DNA of 64,000 bases from Rhodospirillaceae bacterium (lineage in GTDB: Bacteria > Pseudomonadota > Alphaproteobacteria > DSM-16000 > Inquilinaceae), in contig JACKIG010000008.1 of NCBI GenBank assembly GCA_020638595.1, positions 141,771 to 205,770 on the forward strand. Reading direction: 5' to 3'. The translations under genes and the position numbers were made by a program. Below are positions 8,646-18,763 of this stretch, one piece after another. The notes under the pieces were generated by a model that searched no databases, was not told where the DNA came from, and worked only from the letters and a program-made list of their open reading frames with translations. Numbering within the stretch: the first letter of the stretch is position 1; each line of letters begins with the position of its first letter.

Positions 8646-9845
8646 ATGACGAGTGAGCGAGGACAGGGGGCGCCGCGGCTGCGGTACTGTCGCCGGTGCG
8701 GCATAGCAGAGACTCGGCCGCATCTGCGGTTTGACGAGGAGACGATCTGCAGTGCCTGCCGGGCCTACGAGCGGCGCCCGGCCATCGCCTGGGAGGATCG
8801 CCAGCGGCGCTTCCTCGATCTTGTCGAGCAGTACCGGTCGAAGGACGGTAGCAACTGGGACTGCATCGTCCCGGTCAGCGGCGGCAAGGACAGCCACTAC
8901 CAGACCCTCATGGTCCTGGAAATGGGGTTGAACCCGCTCATCGTCATGGCGACCACGGACAAGCTGTCGGATATCGGACGACGTAACTTCGACAACCTGA
9001 AGAAACTGGGCGTCGACGCCATCGAGGTCGACGTCAACCCGGTCGTCCGCCGCAAGCTGAACCGCATCGCGCTGATGCGCATCGGCGACATCTCTTGGCC
9101 CGAGCACGTGACCATCTTCACGGTGCCGGTGCGCCTGTCGGTGCAGCTCAACATTCCGCTGGTGATATGGGGCGAGAACACCGAGGACGAGTATGGCGGA
9201 CCGGACGAAGCCGCCAGCGAATACCGACTCATCAACCGCTCCTGGCTGGAGGAATTCGGCGGGATGAATGGGCTCCGGGTGGCCGACATGGTCGGCCAGC
9301 TGGGCATCACGCAGCGCGATCTCATCGCCTACACCTACCCGGCCGCCGATGATCTCGAACGGACCGGCTCGGTCGGCGTCTATCTCGGCTATTTCTTCCC
9401 GTGGGATGGTCTATCGAATGCCATCCTTGCCAAGGCGTACGGTTTCGAAACCTATGGAAAGACGGTCGAAGGCTCTCTGGTTGACTATGAGAACCTGGAC
9501 AACTACCAGACCGGCATTCATGACTACTTCATGTACCTGAAGTACGGCTTCGGGCGTGCGGCGATGCTGGCCAGCCTGCACGTGCGGCGGGGCCGCCTCA
9601 GCCGGCGTCAGGCGATGGACCTGGTGCGACGGCATGACGGCCGGTTCCCGTCGACCTATCTCGGCCATCCGCTGGAGGAGATCCTTCGCGACATCGGCAT
9701 GAGCCTGGAGCAGTTTCAGGGGATCTGCGACCGCTTCACCAACCGGCGGATCTTCCGTCAGGACAACAACGGCCGATTTATCCGTGACGAGGCGGGACGG
9801 CTGGTGAAGTTTAACGACGACAACCCTGAGGACGCCGAGGGATGA
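8646..9845 (+). CDS. N-acetyl sugar amidotransferase, module 2
   Basis: This 399-residue member of the WbpG/PseA family has zinc-ligand candidates Cys15/Cys18 and Cys35/Cys38 and a PP-loop SGGKDS at residues 78-83. IPLVIWGEN and HDYFMYLKYGFGRA correspond to conserved parts of modules 1 and 3, but overall divergence is strong. For example, the loop after WGEN is shorter and different. Gene order in this module is amidotransferase-hisH-hisF, unlike the other two. The 3' end overlaps hisH by 4 bp, so the three subunits are probably made together. Confidence 0.88.
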   Translation: MTSERGQGAPRLRYCRRCGIAETRPHLRFDEETICSACRAYERRPAIAWEDRQRRFLDLVEQYRSKDGSNWDCIVPVSGGKDSHYQTLMVLEMGLNPLIVMATTDKLSDIGRRNFDNLKKLGVDAIEVDVNPVVRRKLNRIALMRIGDISWPEHVTIFTVPVRLSVQLNIPLVIWGENTEDEYGGPDEAASEYRLINRSWLEEFGGMNGLRVADMVGQLGITQRDLIAYTYPAADDLERTGSVGVYLGYFFPWDGLSNAILAKAYGFETYGKTVEGSLVDYENLDNYQTGIHDYFMYLKYGFGRAAMLASLHVRRGRLSRRQAMDLVRRHDGRFPSTYLGHPLEEILRDIGMSLEQFQGICDRFTNRRIFRQDNNGRFIRDEAGRLVKFNDDNPEDAEG

Positions 9846-10470
9846 GGCGGATCGTCGTCGTCCGGTTCGGTATCTCGAACGTGGACAGCGTCGTCCGCGC
9901 CGTGGAGGAATGCGGGCATTTCGCCACGCTTTCGGAGGACCCCGAAGCGGTCGCCGCGGCGGACGTGGTGATCGTGCCGGGACAGGGGTCGTTCGGCGAG
10001 GCGATGGAACGCCTCGCCCGGCGCGGCCTGCTGGACGCGCTGGACGAGGCGGTGCGTCGGCGCGGCGTGCCCTTTCTCGGGATCTGCCTCGGTATGCAGA
10101 TCCTGGCCGCCACGGGCGAGGAGGGACGCAGCGGCGGCAGCCCCGGGCTCGGCTGGGTGGACGGCCGAGTCCGCCGCCTCGACGGCGGGGCTGAGCGGGT
10201 ACGCATACCCCATGTTGGCTGGAACGAGGTGGTTCCGGCCCGCGTCAGCCCGCTGTTCGACGGGGTCGCCGAGGGCGCCGACTTCTACTTCGTCCACAGT
10301 TACGTGCTCGAGCCGGCCGATCCGACAGTGGCGCTGGCGACCACACCCTATGCCGGCGGTTTCGTCTCAGCCGTGCAGGTGGACAACGTGACGGGCGTGC
10401 AGTTCCACCCTGAGAAGAGCCAGGCGATGGGGCTCCGGCTGCTTGCCAACTTCCTGAAAGAGGCCGGACG

Positions 10471-10477
<7 letters not shown>
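9842..10477 (+). CDS. hisH: HisH-like glutamine amidotransferase, module 2
   Basis: This is a 211-residue class I glutaminase with the nucleophile Cys82 in LGICLGMQIL and His189/Glu191 in VQFHPEKS. The PxHVGWNEV motif typical of HisH is present. The N-terminus is unusual (VRFGISNVDSV in place of the usual DYGxGN). It overlaps the module 2 hisF by 7 bp and is predicted to pass ammonia to it. Because the HisF partner lacks Asp11, a role in sugar amidination is favoured over histidine synthesis. Confidence 0.85.
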
Positions 10478-11225
<748 letters not shown>

Positions 11226-11229
<4 letters not shown>

Positions 11230-12308
11230 GCCTGCCGCGGCTGATCCTCTTGAGCGACCCAGACTGCTGGATCTGCGGACCGACTACGCCGGTCAGGCAG
11301 ACGCTGGAGCGGCTGAACGACCTCGCCATCGACCAGCAGTTCCAGGTGGTCGTCGGCACCGGCGGCGAGGTGCTGGGCACCATTACCGACGGTGACGTCC
11401 GCCGGGCGATCCTGGCCGGCGTCGGCCTTGATGCCCCGGTTTCCGCGGCCATGCATCGCAAGGCGGTGGTCGGCCGGATCGGCGCGGACTCCGACAATAT
11501 GGCCAAGATCGGCAGCCTCAGCTCGCACGTGCCGTTCCTGCCGCTGGTGGACGCCAGGGGCCGGCTTTGCGCAATCCTGATCCCGGACGACCGGCCCAGC
11601 GTCATCGACACCGCCCTCGTCATGGCCGGCGGATTTGGCCGGCGCCTCGGCGAGCACACGCGCACGACGCCGAAGCCGTTGCTGCCGGTAGGCGGCCGGC
11701 CGATCCTGGACCACATTCTGAGCCGGCTGGAGGAAAGCCGCATCCGGCGGGTCTTCATTTCCGTCCACTACCTGGCCGAACAGATCGTCCGCTTTGTCGA
11801 GGCGCGCGACAGCCGGATGGAGATTACGTGCATCCATGACGGCACGCCCCGCGGCACCGCCGGCGCGATCGCCGCCCTGCCCGCGCTGCCGGACGGCGGC
11901 CTGGTGGTGCTGAACGGCGACCTTGTCACCAGCGTCGATTTCGACGCGCTGGTGCAGTTCCACGACCGGGCCGGCGTCGACGCCACGCTGGCGGTGGCCC
12001 AGCACGAATTCGCCGTGCCGTACGGCGTCGTGCGCCACACGGCGGAAGGGCAGTTCCTGGGCATCGACGAAAAGCCGACGGTGCGCCACTTCGTTTCCGC
12101 CGGGATCTATTGCCTGTCGCGCGATCTCTGTACGTTGGTACCGCCCGACCGCGCCATGGACATGCCGGAACTGATCAACCGGGGACGCGAGATCGGCCTG
12201 AAGGTCGGCCTGTTCCCGATCCACGAATACTGGACCGATATCGGCCGGCCGGCCGACCTGGCCGAAGCCCGCGCGCGTGCGGAGGCCGACCTTGCCGCCA
12301 CCCGCTGA
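11226..12308 (+). CDS. CBS-domain sugar-1-phosphate nucleotidyltransferase (PtmE-like)
   Basis: This is a 360-residue two-domain protein. Residues 1-120 form a CBS pair (GTITDGDVRRAIL, FLPLVDARGRLCAIL). From about residue 128 a nucleotidyltransferase domain starts with LVMAGGFGRRLGEHTRTTPKPLLPVGG. The same layout occurs in PtmE of Campylobacter, which makes GDP-GlcNAc-type precursors for legionaminic acid. This suggests a GDP-sugar entry route next to the UDP-sugar PseB route. CBS domains may sense nucleotides. A 51-bp gap follows, with no clear signal. Confidence 0.82.
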
Positions 12309-12359
12309 CGCCTGCGACGCACCAGCACAGTCCCACCGCTGACCAACAGTCCGAGCTTC

Positions 12360-13424
12360 ATGACCCAGACGACCTTCACGACCAGCTTTGGCGACACGAT
12401 CACCCTGGACGGCCAGTACCGCCAGTGGGTGGGCAAACCGGTCCGCGCGGATTCGCCGACGCATCTCTACGAAGTGCAGTATGCGAAGGCGGCACCCCCG
12501 CTCGGCCTGGGTGCCTTCAGCTACAAGCACTACGAAGCGTGCATGATCTACGACGCGCTCAGGCGCGCGGGCATCGGGCTCGACTTTCAGTCGATGCTGG
12601 ACATCGGATCGGGCTTTGCGGCGATGCCGCGCATCACCTGGGTGCGCAACTATGCCCGCGACGTCACCGCGCTGGACCTGTTCCCCTACGGCGTCACGGC
12701 GCTGTCCAACGCCCTGGTGCGCCGCCGCCTGACGGAGATCGCGCTGGCCCAGCGCAGCGGGCTGCGCAACCTGCGCGGCCCCATGGGCAAGTGGGAATGG
12801 GTGGTCAGCCGCGAGAACTTCGCGCTGCCGCCGGTGAGTTCGTCCGGCCGGTTCGACTACCAGGTCGCCAATGTCTACGAGCTTGAGGGGCAGTTCGACT
12901 GGATCAACTCCAGCCTCACCCTCACGCATTTCAACCACGCCGACCTGTTCGCCAAGATCGCCTCGCTGCTGGGCGACGGCGGCGTGTTCACCTTCACGGT
13001 GGAATGCTGGTGGTACCCGGTGAACTCCACCCAGATCACCGGCGCGGCGCCGTGGCTGTGCCAGCGCCTGACCCGCGACGACCTGCTGCGCTATTTCCGC
13101 GAATGCGAGCCGGAGGTGGACGGCGACCATGTGGCCGCCGTCTACGACTACTATGCCGACCCGGCGCATCCGACGGCGTCGGACTATGTCGCCACCGCCG
13201 TGGCCAACGACCTGCATCCGGTGATCGTCGAGCGCCACATGAATGCGCGGAGCTGGAGCAAGCGGGCCTCCCTGGCGCCGCCGTGGCTCAAGCGCGAGAC
13301 CGGCCAGGGCGCCCTGGAGGCCCTGGAGAATATCCGGCGGTTCAAGCCGGGCGTGATCGTGGAAGACCTCTACACCTCCCATTACCTGCTGGGCTTCCGC
13401 AAGGTCGCCCGCGGCAACTCGTGA
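12360..13424 (+). CDS. Methyltransferase-like protein
   Basis: This 354-residue protein has a degenerate SAM-binding region: MLDIGSGFAAMPRITW near residues 79-94, then DVTALDLFPYG, and FDWINSSLTLTHFNHADL followed by LGDGGVFTFTVECWW. These correspond to motifs I to V of class I methyltransferases, though the glycine loop GSGFAAM is less standard. The C-terminal 130 residues resemble nothing I know. Its place between PtmE-like and NeuB-family genes points to sugar modification. Confidence 0.5.
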   Translation: MTQTTFTTSFGDTITLDGQYRQWVGKPVRADSPTHLYEVQYAKAAPPLGLGAFSYKHYEACMIYDALRRAGIGLDFQSMLDIGSGFAAMPRITWVRNYARDVTALDLFPYGVTALSNALVRRRLTEIALAQRSGLRNLRGPMGKWEWVVSRENFALPPVSSSGRFDYQVANVYELEGQFDWINSSLTLTHFNHADLFAKIASLLGDGGVFTFTVECWWYPVNSTQITGAAPWLCQRLTRDDLLRYFRECEPEVDGDHVAAVYDYYADPAHPTASDYVATAVANDLHPVIVERHMNARSWSKRASLAPPWLKRETGQGALEALENIRRFKPGVIVEDLYTSHYLLGFRKVARGNS

Positions 13425-13436
13425 TCCGGTGCCGGC

Positions 13437-14519
13437 ATGACACGCAGCCTGCTGCCCCGCTTCGACCTTGGAAACCGCCCGGTGGGCGACGGCGCGCCCT
13501 GCTTCATCACCTTCGAGGCCGGGCCCACCCATGACGGGCTGGACACCGCCCTGAAGCTGGTGACGCTGGCCGCCGAAGCCGGGGCCGACGCCATCAAGTT
13601 CCAGGTGCTCGACCCCGACCGCCTGGTCGCCGACAAGACCATGGCCTTCTCCTACGACGTGCTGGTCGACCGGGCGACGGGGGCGACCGAGACCGTGACC
13701 GAGCCGCTCTACGACATCCTCTGCCGGCGGGTGATGACCCATGACGAGTGGCGGCGGGTGAAGGCCCATGCCGATGGCCTGGGCCTCGCGTTCTTCGCCA
13801 CGGCGCTGTTCGATGACGAGATCGACCTTCTGGCCGAGCTGGGCTGCCATTCGGTCAAGATCGCCTCGGGCGACGTCAACCACTGGCCGCTGATCCGCCG
13901 GGCCGCGCGCACGGGCATGAGCCTGCAACTCGACACCGGCAATGCCAGCCTGGGCGAGATCGAATCCGCCGTCGATGTGGCGCTGGAGGACGGATGCGAC
14001 CGCATCATCATCCACCAGTGCCCATCGGGCTATCCGGCGCGGCTGGAGAGCATCAACCTGCGCATCATCCCGACGCTGGCACGGCTGTTCGCCTGCCCCG
14101 TGGCCTATTCGGACCATACGCCCGGGTGGGAGATGGATGTGGCCGCCGTGGCGCTGGGCGCCAACATGGTGGAAAAGACCATCACGCTGGACCGGCAGAC
14201 CCGCAGCTGCGAGCACATGTTCTCGCTGGAACCGACCGACATGGCCGCGTTCGTCCGCGTCATCCGCGAGGTCGAGACCGCACTGGGGGCGCCCCGGCGC
14301 ATCCTGCATGCCGAAGAGCGCCGCCGCCGCCGCAATGTCCGCCGCTCCGCCTGGCTGGTCGACGGCGGCCGCCGCGGCGACCGGCTGGGCGATCTTGCCG
14401 TCGACTTCCGGCGGCCGGGTGACGGTGTCGGCCCCGACCTGTTCGAACAGCTGGCCGATGCGCGCCTGGCCGTCGACGTGCCCGCCGGCCATCGTCTGTC
14501 CGTCGGCGACCTGGGCTAG
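13437..14519 (+). CDS. NeuB-family nonulosonate synthase, divergent
   Basis: This 360-residue protein has a TIM-barrel synthase domain (FEAGPTHDG, DAIKFQVLDPDRL, VKIASGDVNHWP, YSDHTPGWEMD) and a C-terminal antifreeze/SAF-like domain (RRSAWLVDGG to RLSVGDLG). Such enzymes condense phosphoenolpyruvate with a six-carbon amino sugar. His227 fits the first metal ligand. The second ligand, normally His in EKH, is Thr248 (EKTITLD) here, while the PseI copy at 16411 keeps it. The enzyme may therefore be altered in metal binding or substrate, or be inactive. Confidence 0.75.
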   Translation: MTRSLLPRFDLGNRPVGDGAPCFITFEAGPTHDGLDTALKLVTLAAEAGADAIKFQVLDPDRLVADKTMAFSYDVLVDRATGATETVTEPLYDILCRRVMTHDEWRRVKAHADGLGLAFFATALFDDEIDLLAELGCHSVKIASGDVNHWPLIRRAARTGMSLQLDTGNASLGEIESAVDVALEDGCDRIIIHQCPSGYPARLESINLRIIPTLARLFACPVAYSDHTPGWEMDVAAVALGANMVEKTITLDRQTRSCEHMFSLEPTDMAAFVRVIREVETALGAPRRILHAEERRRRRNVRRSAWLVDGGRRGDRLGDLAVDFRRPGDGVGPDLFEQLADARLAVDVPAGHRLSVGDLG

Positions 14520-14530
14520 GGCCACGCATC

Positions 14531-16414
14531 TTGCGGTACTTGCGCCTTAGTGAACTGGTCGACTGGGTCGGCCCGCTGCGGATGCTGGCCGGCCTCGGCC
14601 TGGTCGGCCGGCGGCAGGTCGCGATGCTGGGCGTGTTGACGGTGCTGTCGGTCATCTTCGAGAGCTTCGGCGTCGCGCTGTTGATCCCGGTGCTCGACTA
14701 CATCCAGGCCGACGGCGACGTGGCCAGCCTGGCGGCAGAGGGGTGGATGTGGTCCACCCTGCTGGACGCCGCCGCCGTGGTGGGGATCCCGGTCAACCTG
14801 GCCACGCTGCTGCTGGCCGTGTTCGTGCTGGTGGTGCTGCGCCAGGCCACCACCTATGTGCGCACCGTCTACCTGGCCACGGTGCGCTGGGATCTCGGCC
14901 AGAAGATGTCGGTGAAGCTGTTCGGCAACGTGCTGGCCGCGTCGTCGCAGTACATCCGCAACTTCAGCAGCGGTTCGTTCGTCTACCTGCTCGGCTCGCA
15001 GGTGCAGTCCGCCAATGCGATGATCTATTCCTTCGCCACCATGGCCGCGCTCGGCGTGACATTCGTCGCCTATGGCGCCGTCATGGTGGCGGTCGCGCCG
15101 GGGGCTGCGCTGTTCGCCATGGTCGTGGGCATGGGGGCGGTGCTGGCCGCGTCCTACTATGTGCGCCAGGCCCGGTCGATCAGCCGCCGGCTGGTGCGCG
15201 TCGGCGAACGCTGGACCGGCTTCGTGACGGAGCGCTGGCGTGCCTGGCGGCTGTTGAAGATCGGCAACATGCTGGACCGTGAGATCGGCACGGCCGACCA
15301 GCTGGCCGGCAGCCTGCGCAACCTGTCGGTGGGCCTCGCCCGCGTCACCGGCCGGCTGGAGCTGGCGATCTCGCTGATCATCCTGGCGATCATCCTGCTG
15401 GCGCTGTACGGCGCCGTGCGCTACCTGCACGTGCCGATCAGCATCGTCACCGTGTTCGTGCTGGTGGCGCTGCGCGTGGCCCCGCTGCTGCGGCAGTTCG
15501 CATCGCTGCGCCAGTCCATCGCGGTGCAGGCGGCGAACCTCACCCGCGTGCTGGACGCGTTCCGGGACTGCGAGGCGGCGCGCGAGCGCGACGACGGCAT
15601 TGCCGACATGCCGCAGCTGCGCCGGGGCATCACCTTCCGCGGCGTCGACTTCCTCTATTCCGGCGGGTCGATCCCGGCCCTGTGCGGGGTCGATGCCGTG
15701 ATCCCCGCCGGGCGGATGACGGCGATCATCGGTCCTTCCGGCTCCGGCAAGTCGACGATGATCGACCTGATGCTGCGCCTGTTGAGCCCGACGGCCGGCG
15801 AGATCCTGATGGACGACGTCCCGATCCACGAGATCCGGCTGAACGCGCTGCGATCGCGGGTGGCGCTGGTGTTGCAGGACCCCATCCTGTTCGACGCCAG
15901 CATCGCCGACAATGTCCGCTATTTCCGCCAGTCGGCCACGATGGACGAAATCCGCCAGGCCTGCCGGCGCGCCCACGCCACGGAGTTCATCGAGGCGATG
16001 GCCGACGGTTATGACACCGTCATCGGCGAGGGCGGCACGCGCCTGTCGGGCGGCCAGCGCCAGCGGCTGACGATCGCCCAGGCCCTGCTGGCCGATCCGG
16101 AGATCCTGATCCTCGACGAACCCACCAGCGCGCTGGACTTCGAAAGCGAGCGCAAGGTGCAGGATGCGCTGGATGCGCTGGCGCGGGAGCGCACCGTGAC
16201 GATCATCGTCATTTCCCATCGTCCGTCGACGGTTGCCAGGGCGGACCATATGATCGTGCTGAACGCCGGCCGCGTGGTCGAAGCCGGGCCGCCGGACCGC
16301 CTGCGCGAAGAGGGCGGCTGGTACGCCGCGATGATGGCGCTTCCGGATGGCCATGCGCATTCGCCCGCGGCAAGGCTGGACCAGGAACTGCCGGAACAGG
16401 AGGCCGTGTCGTGA
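14531..16414 (+). CDS. ABC exporter, fused permease-ATPase (MsbA/PglK type)
   Basis: This 627-residue half-transporter begins at TTG 14531; an ATG at 14582 is the main alternative. About six membrane segments fall in residues 25-315. The ATPase domain starts near residue 360, with Walker A IIGPSGSGKST, signature LSGGQRQRL and Walker B ILILDEPTSALD. Homologues flip lipid-linked sugars or export glycans. Its presence among nonulosonate genes suggests that part of the product crosses the membrane on a lipid rather than being attached only in the cytoplasm. That is inference. Confidence 0.8.
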   Translation: MRYLRLSELVDWVGPLRMLAGLGLVGRRQVAMLGVLTVLSVIFESFGVALLIPVLDYIQADGDVASLAAEGWMWSTLLDAAAVVGIPVNLATLLLAVFVLVVLRQATTYVRTVYLATVRWDLGQKMSVKLFGNVLAASSQYIRNFSSGSFVYLLGSQVQSANAMIYSFATMAALGVTFVAYGAVMVAVAPGAALFAMVVGMGAVLAASYYVRQARSISRRLVRVGERWTGFVTERWRAWRLLKIGNMLDREIGTADQLAGSLRNLSVGLARVTGRLELAISLIILAIILLALYGAVRYLHVPISIVTVFVLVALRVAPLLRQFASLRQSIAVQAANLTRVLDAFRDCEAARERDDGIADMPQLRRGITFRGVDFLYSGGSIPALCGVDAVIPAGRMTAIIGPSGSGKSTMIDLMLRLLSPTAGEILMDDVPIHEIRLNALRSRVALVLQDPILFDASIADNVRYFRQSATMDEIRQACRRAHATEFIEAMADGYDTVIGEGGTRLSGGQRQRLTIAQALLADPEILILDEPTSALDFESERKVQDALDALARERTVTIIVISHRPSTVARADHMIVLNAGRVVEAGPPDRLREEGGWYAAMMALPDGHAHSPAARLDQELPEQEAVS

Positions 16415-17481
16415 CCAGCGCCACCGGATTTGCCCGCGAGGTGACGATCGATGGGCGGGCGATCGGCCCCGGACATCCGCCCTTCATCATCGCCGAGCTG
16501 TCGGCCAACCATGGCGGCGACCTGGAGCGCGCCTTGCGCATCATCCGCCAGGCCGCGGCGGCGGGTGCGGATGCCGTGAAGTTCCAGGCCTATACCGCCG
16601 ATTCCCTGACGCTGGATCACAGCGGCCCAGGCTTCGTCATCGACTCCGACAATCCGTGGACGGGCGAGCGCCTCTACGATCTCTACCGCCGCGCCGCCAC
16701 GCCCTATGAGTGGTTTCCCACGCTGTTCGCCGCGACGCGCGAGGCCGGGCTGATCCCGTTCGCCAGCCCGTTCGATGCCGATGCCGTGGCGATGCTGGAA
16801 ACGCTGGATGCGCCAGCGCACAAGATCGCCTCGTTCGAGGCGGTGGATACCGAACTGATCGCCTGCTGTGCGGCCACCGGCAAGCCGCTGATCATCTCCA
16901 CCGGCATGTCGAATGCCGACGAGGTCGCCGATGCCCTGGCTGCGGTGCACGAGGCCGGCGGCACCCAGGTCGTGCTGCTGAAATGCACCAGCGCCTATCC
17001 GGCCGACGCCCGCGAGGCCAACCTGCGGACGATACCGGAGATGGCGCGGCGCTTCGGCGTGCCCGTCGGGCTGTCGGACCATACGATGGGCACCGCCGTG
17101 TCGGCGGCAGCCTGCGCGCTGGGCGCCTGCGCGATCGAAAAGCACGTGATCGACGCCCGCGAGCCGGAAACGGCGGACAGCATCTTCTCGCTGTTGCCGG
17201 ACGACCTCGCGCGTCTGGTCGCCGACTGCCGCGATGCTGCGGCGGCCCTGGGCACCGTGCATTTCGGCCCGGGGGAGCGCGAACGGCAGAGCCTCGCCTT
17301 CCGCCGCTCGCTCTATGCCGTCCGGCCGATCGCCGCCGGCGAAGCGATCAGCCGCGACAATGTCCGCAGCATCCGCCCCGGCTTCGGCCTGCCGGTCAAG
17401 ACGCTGCGGCAGCTGGTCGGCCGGCGCGCGCGCGCGGCCATCGCCGCCGGCACGCCGATGTCCTGGGACCTGGTGGAGTAG
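16411..17481 (+). CDS. pseI: Pseudaminic acid synthase PseI
   Basis: This is a 356-residue NeuB-family synthase starting at a GTG that overlaps the exporter stop. The N-terminal motifs FIIAELSANHGGDLERA and DAVKFQAYTADSLTL are characteristic of PseI, which condenses 6-deoxy-AltdiNAc with phosphoenolpyruvate. Metal-ligand candidates His224 (LSDHTMG) and His245 (IEKHV) are both present. The C-terminal SAF domain (RRSLYAVRPIAAGEAIS) is complete. It is followed by a PseH-like GNAT and two CMP-sugar synthetases. Confidence 0.9.
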   Translation: MTSATGFAREVTIDGRAIGPGHPPFIIAELSANHGGDLERALRIIRQAAAAGADAVKFQAYTADSLTLDHSGPGFVIDSDNPWTGERLYDLYRRAATPYEWFPTLFAATREAGLIPFASPFDADAVAMLETLDAPAHKIASFEAVDTELIACCAATGKPLIISTGMSNADEVADALAAVHEAGGTQVVLLKCTSAYPADAREANLRTIPEMARRFGVPVGLSDHTMGTAVSAAACALGACAIEKHVIDAREPETADSIFSLLPDDLARLVADCRDAAAALGTVHFGPGERERQSLAFRRSLYAVRPIAAGEAISRDNVRSIRPGFGLPVKTLRQLVGRRARAAIAAGTPMSWDLVE

Positions 17482-17522
17482 GTTTCGCCCGCAGCCCCCG
17501 CTGCGGTGCGTTCGATTGCGAT

Positions 17523-18053
17523 ATGGCGGATTGTCATCTGAAGGATGTCCGATGCCGGGAAGACGATGCCCGGCTGGTCTTGCAGTGGCGCAACGACCCG
17601 GTGACACGGGAAGGCTCGTTCCACACCGGCGAACGCCACTGGGCCGACTTCTGGCCCGATTTCCGCGACGGCTATCCGCCCGCGGGGGCGGCACGGCCGC
17701 AATTCGTGATGTGTGCCGGCCGCCCGGTCGCCTTCCTGCGGTTCGACCCGCCGCGTACGGGCCATGGCGACGACGACCTTGTGGAGATCTCCATCAACGT
17801 CGCACCCGACCATCGAAGCCGCGGCATCGGTGTGGCCGCCCTTCACCTGGCGGAGGGCTATCTTCACCGGTTCGGCCATGCCGGCATCCTGGCGCTGGTG
17901 AAGGCCGACAACGCCATATCCCGCCGCGTGTTCGAGAAGGCAGGCTATCAGGCGACCGGCGAGATCAGCGTCACCCCGTCGGAGGGCATGCCGCCGACCG
18001 TGGCGATCCGCTATATCCGCCCGCTGAAGCGTGAGAGCGGGACGATGGCATGA
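17523..18053 (+). CDS. GNAT N-acetyltransferase (PseH-like)
   Basis: This 176-residue RimL-type acetyltransferase starts at ATG 17523. LVLQWRNDPVTREGSF is the usual N-terminal acceptor region of sugar GNATs. ISINVAPDHRSRGIGVAAL is the acetyl-CoA loop (RxxGxG/A), and NAISRRVFEKAGYQ is the C-terminal signature. It probably N-acetylates an amino-sugar nucleotide, as PseH does at N-4. A second GNAT at 31073 sits next to pseC and is the stronger PseH candidate, so this one may act in the second nonulosonate route. Confidence 0.7.
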   Translation: MADCHLKDVRCREDDARLVLQWRNDPVTREGSFHTGERHWADFWPDFRDGYPPAGAARPQFVMCAGRPVAFLRFDPPRTGHGDDDLVEISINVAPDHRSRGIGVAALHLAEGYLHRFGHAGILALVKADNAISRRVFEKAGYQATGEISVTPSEGMPPTVAIRYIRPLKRESGTMA

Positions 18054-18763
18054 GCGGGACCGGCCGCATCGCCGTCATCCCTGCGCGCGGCGGGTCGCGC
18101 CGGCTGCCGCGCAAGAACGTGCTGCCGGTACGCGGCCGGCCGATGATCGCCTGGACGGTGTCCGCCGCCCGGGACAGCGGCGTCTTCGAACGCATCCTGG
18201 TGACGACCGACGACAGCGGGATCGCGGACGCCGCCCGGATGGACGGGATCACGATCCTGGACCGGCCGCCGGACCTGGCCGGTGACGACGTGCCCCTGGT
18301 CCGGGTCTTGCAACATGTCCTGGCCGATCACGGGGCGCAAGTGACGGCGGCCTGCCTGTTGATGCCCAACTGCCCATTCCGCACCGCCGGCGACATCCGG
18401 GCATCCGCCCAGCAGTTCGCGCAGACCGGTGCGGCATCGCTGATGTCCGTGGTGGCCTATGACTGGCGCCGGCCGGATTGGGCGCTGGCCATGGCGGCGG
18501 ACCGGCGGCTGGCCTTTGCCTACCGCGACCGTGTCCCCGCCCCCACCGACCGGTCGCCCCGGCTGGTCTGCCCGACCGGGGCGATCCGCTGGGTGGCGGT
18601 CGACCGCTTCCTGGCCGATCCGCGGTTCTACACCGACGATGTCGAAGGCTTCGAGCTGCCGTGGCAGCGGGCGCTGGACATCGACGAGCCCGCGGACCTG
18701 GTGTGGAGCAACCTGATCGCGCTTGCGCTGGATCACGGCTTCGATTTCGGCGAGGCCGCGTGA
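18050..18763 (+). CDS. Acylneuraminate/pseudaminate cytidylyltransferase
   Basis: This 237-residue CMP-sugar synthetase has the CTP-binding signature IPARGGSRRLPRKNVLPVRG at its N-terminus, followed by GVFERILVTTDD. It activates a nonulosonic acid with CTP before transfer. The second motif reads LLMPNCPFR, unlike the LQPSSPLR of the next gene, so the two tandem synthetases likely use different sugars. Its position right after pseI and a GNAT makes it the better PseF candidate. It overlaps the next gene by 4 bp. Confidence 0.8.
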   Translation: MSGTGRIAVIPARGGSRRLPRKNVLPVRGRPMIAWTVSAARDSGVFERILVTTDDSGIADAARMDGITILDRPPDLAGDDVPLVRVLQHVLADHGAQVTAACLLMPNCPFRTAGDIRASAQQFAQTGAASLMSVVAYDWRRPDWALAMAADRRLAFAYRDRVPAPTDRSPRLVCPTGAIRWVAVDRFLADPRFYTDDVEGFELPWQRALDIDEPADLVWSNLIALALDHGFDFGEAA

